A stretch of 64,000 nucleotides of DNA from Nitrospira_D sp019636945 (GTDB lineage: Bacteria; Nitrospirota; Nitrospiria; Nitrospirales; Nitrospiraceae), in NCBI RefSeq assembly GCF_047338595.1, contig NZ_JBLFBO010000015.1, positions 1-64,000 on the forward strand, given 5' to 3'. Within the stretch, counting starts at the first letter, position 1. Every line of letters starts with the position of its first letter. This document shows, piece by piece, positions 62,452 through 64,000 of the stretch. The notes under the pieces are model-generated. The model was not told the DNA's origin, did no database searches, and saw only the letters and a list, made by a program, of their open reading frames with translations. The translations under genes were made by a program, and so were the position numbers.

Positions 62452-64000
62452 TCACGGGTTACTCCCGGATGTCGGCGGAGCCTTGGGAGCTGTCAGATCG
62501 TTGTAGGGCTTCGCCGCTTCACCAACATTGACGTCGATTCCTCCCACCGGCTTCGGCTTATCGAGATCAGAGTATTGGAACAACCCGAACGGTTGAATCT
62601 GATCGTCTGTCGGCAGTTGATCGCGATTCCATCCTCCGCCGAAGGCACGAACCAGCTCAACGGATGACTTCAGCAGTTCCGTCTTGACCTCGACCGAGCT
62701 GATGCGAGCCTCAAGCGTGGCAAGCTGGGCATAGATCACTTCCAGACTGTTCGCCAAACCGCCCCGATAGAGCTGCATGGTGAGATTCTGTGTTTTGAAA
62801 TTTGCCCCGACCGTCGCATCCTGACGCTCTGCCGCAACCGTCAATCGATTGGTCATCGTCAAGTTGTTCGCGACCTCGCGAAAGGCTTTCAAGACCGTCA
62901 TCCGGTACAGGTCCTCTGTTTCACGATAGGCCGACCAGGACTGTTGCAATTGGGCTCGTCGATATCCGCTCTGGAACAATGGCAATTCGAAGACCGCGCC
63001 GTAGGACCAGAAACTGTTCGCAATTTTGAGGAGATCGAGACCTTTCTCTTCAAATCCCCCGCTCAGCCGGAATGACACATTGGGGAAAAAGGCCGCTCTC
63101 GCAATCCCGATCACCCGATTTGCCTCGGCCATCCGTCGCTCCATCATGGCGATATCCGGTCGACGCTCAAGCAGGGTGGACGGAAGTGTGTTTGGAATAC
63201 CGAATTTTGCGACCCGAAGCTCATCTACCGGGTCCAGCTTGAAACTATCCGGTGACAGATTGATCAGGACTGCGATCGCCTGTTCAGCGACCTGGCGCTG
63301 TCCTTCAATTCGCGCCAATTTCGATTCTGTGCCGTAAAGCAATGACTCAACACGCGCCACGTCGAGCGCCGACGCGATCTTACCCGCGAACTGAGTTTTG
63401 ACGACATTCAGGGTGTCTTTGTAGAGATCAATCGATTGTTTATAGATCGCCGTCTGGGCATCGAACCCGCGGATCGCGAAGTAATTCCCCGCGATCTCAG
63501 CCTGAAGGCTGAGTCGTGCAAGTCCATATTCTGCGGCACGTTCCTCGGCACGATAGATCTCCGCCTGAGCGGCATTGCGAAGACGAGACCAGAAATCAGG
63601 TTCCCAGGATGCGATACCGCCAGGTTCCACGGTGCTTGACTGGAGCGGACTGTTCTCAGGCCGGAAGATCCGATCAAACGATTGCCTCCTGTGAGACGCA
63701 CCCATCTCAAGACCGATCCGTGGGAAATACTCCGATCTTGCCGCCATCATAATATCCCGCGCTTGGACAAACCGCTCGGCTGCCGCGTGGAGGTCAGGAT
63801 TCGCGGCCATGGCCTGGTCTATGAGCCGGTCAAGCACGGGATCCTCGTACAGTTTCCACCAATCTGGTCGCAGTGCTTCATCGGAAGGTTTTGCCACAAC
63901 GAAGGGACTCGCCCCCTTCCATGAGTCGGGGACGACGTATTGCGGCGGTTCATACTTCGGTGCAAGATTGACGGCGGGAAACCAGCCGCAGGCCGGCAGA
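62452..64000 (-). CDS. TolC/NodT-family outer membrane efflux lipoprotein (5' end off right edge)
   Basis: The minus frame is open to the right edge. Just inside the edge it reads LPACGWFPAVNLAPKY, a lipobox with Cys, so only the signal peptide is missing. The OMF repeats follow (DLHAAAERFVQARDIMMAAR, SLQAEIAGNYFAIRGFDAQT, LERRPDIAMMERRMAEANRV, LPLFQSGYRRAQL), typical of NodT-type RND or type I efflux ducts. The product is about 515 residues. Its partner pump would be encoded upstream, to the right. An apparent start at 63897 is internal. Confidence 0.9.
   Translation of the reverse strand, partial: LPACGWFPAVNLAPKYEPPQYVVPDSWKGASPFVVAKPSDEALRPDWWKLYEDPVLDRLIDQAMAANPDLHAAAERFVQARDIMMAARSEYFPRIGLEMGASHRRQSFDRIFRPENSPLQSSTVEPGGIASWEPDFWSRLRNAAQAEIYRAEERAAEYGLARLSLQAEIAGNYFAIRGFDAQTAIYKQSIDLYKDTLNVVKTQFAGKIASALDVARVESLLYGTESKLARIEGQRQVAEQAIAVLINLSPDSFKLDPVDELRVAKFGIPNTLPSTLLERRPDIAMMERRMAEANRVIGIARAAFFPNVSFRLSGGFEEKGLDLLKIANSFWSYGAVFELPLFQSGYRRAQLQQSWSAYRETEDLYRMTVLKAFREVANNLTMTNRLTVAAERQDATVGANFKTQNLTMQLYRGGLANSLEVIYAQLATLEARISSVEVKTELLKSSVELVRAFGGGWNRDQLPTDDQIQPFGLFQYSDLDKPKPVGGIDVNVGEAAKPYNDLTAPKAPPTSGSNP

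Noticed and set aside
1..64000. CRISPR arrays, tRNA and rRNA genes
   Set aside because: The repeats seen are dispersed rather than tandem with spacers, and no tRNA or rRNA sequence was recognised by eye. A covariance-model scan could still find a small RNA I missed.

Overview
The window reads as chromosome of a chemolithoautotrophic Nitrospira-like bacterium (Nitrospirota). That assignment rests on the overall gene style: multi-PAS kinases with NtrC-type regulators, SulP carriers, paired DabA/DabB loci and a complete Na+-NQR operon. No taxonomic marker (rRNA, nxr, ribosomal protein) is present, so it is an inference. I saw no rRNA, tRNA, CRISPR array or intact insertion sequence.

Layout. 1-6.3 kb (minus): the N-terminal part of a multi-PAS sensor, then an operon of a 1073-aa membrane protein with two alpha/beta hydrolases. 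7.2-13.9 kb: a beta-type carbonic anhydrase-like protein, a small Tat-signal protein, SelO, and a histidine kinase with an NtrC-family regulator. 14.2-18.5 kb: a large exported lectin-fold protein, a small exported protein and an orphan CysD. 19-23.3 kb (plus): SulP carrier, Usp, isocitrate dehydrogenase, three small proteins, the last being MpsC. 23.6-28.9 kb (minus): first DAB inorganic-carbon locus (dabB-dabA-PII-like). 29.4-32.5 kb: polysaccharide deacetylase-like protein and DUF72 protein. 32.9-40.1 kb (plus): nqrABCDEF-apbE-nqrM. 40.2-44.1 kb: Usp, NhaD-type Na+/H+ antiporter, DUF4143 ATPase. 44.6-51.9 kb: second MpsC and second DAB locus, with an extra NuoM/N-like subunit. 52.1-58.7 kb (minus): SulP carrier, a degenerate sigma-54 activator paralogue, a histidine kinase and a complete NtrC-type regulator. 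59.9-64 kb: lipoprotein, a PII-like protein, a small hypothetical, a DUF3365 haem protein, and a TolC/NodT lipoprotein running off the right edge.

How the genes fit together. Most of the window concerns inorganic carbon and sodium: two DabAB pumps with PII-like partners, MpsC proteins, two SulP carriers, a carbonic anhydrase-like protein, isocitrate dehydrogenase (a CO2-fixing step if the reductive TCA cycle is used), Na+-NQR and NhaD. Several of these genes share one regulatory architecture by eye: a GG-N10-GC (-24/-12, sigma-54) promoter with TGTG-N6-CACA or related palindromes 95-170 bp upstream. This occurs before the carbonic anhydrase, the lectin-fold protein, the first SulP and dabB1, with weaker palindromes before idh. 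The second SulP has a good sigma-54 site without those palindromes. I propose a sigma-54-controlled carbon-acquisition regulon as the main discovery candidate.

A second signal is a dispersed two-module intergenic repeat, at least six copies, usually in the 5' region of a gene and in the gene's orientation (SulP, nqrA, nhaD, ATPase, PAS kinase). Other points are a regulator that has lost the sigma-54-contact Thr, a sensor residue and its DNA-binding domain; a decayed mpsC copy beside dabB1; and an apparent 3' frameshift in dabA1.
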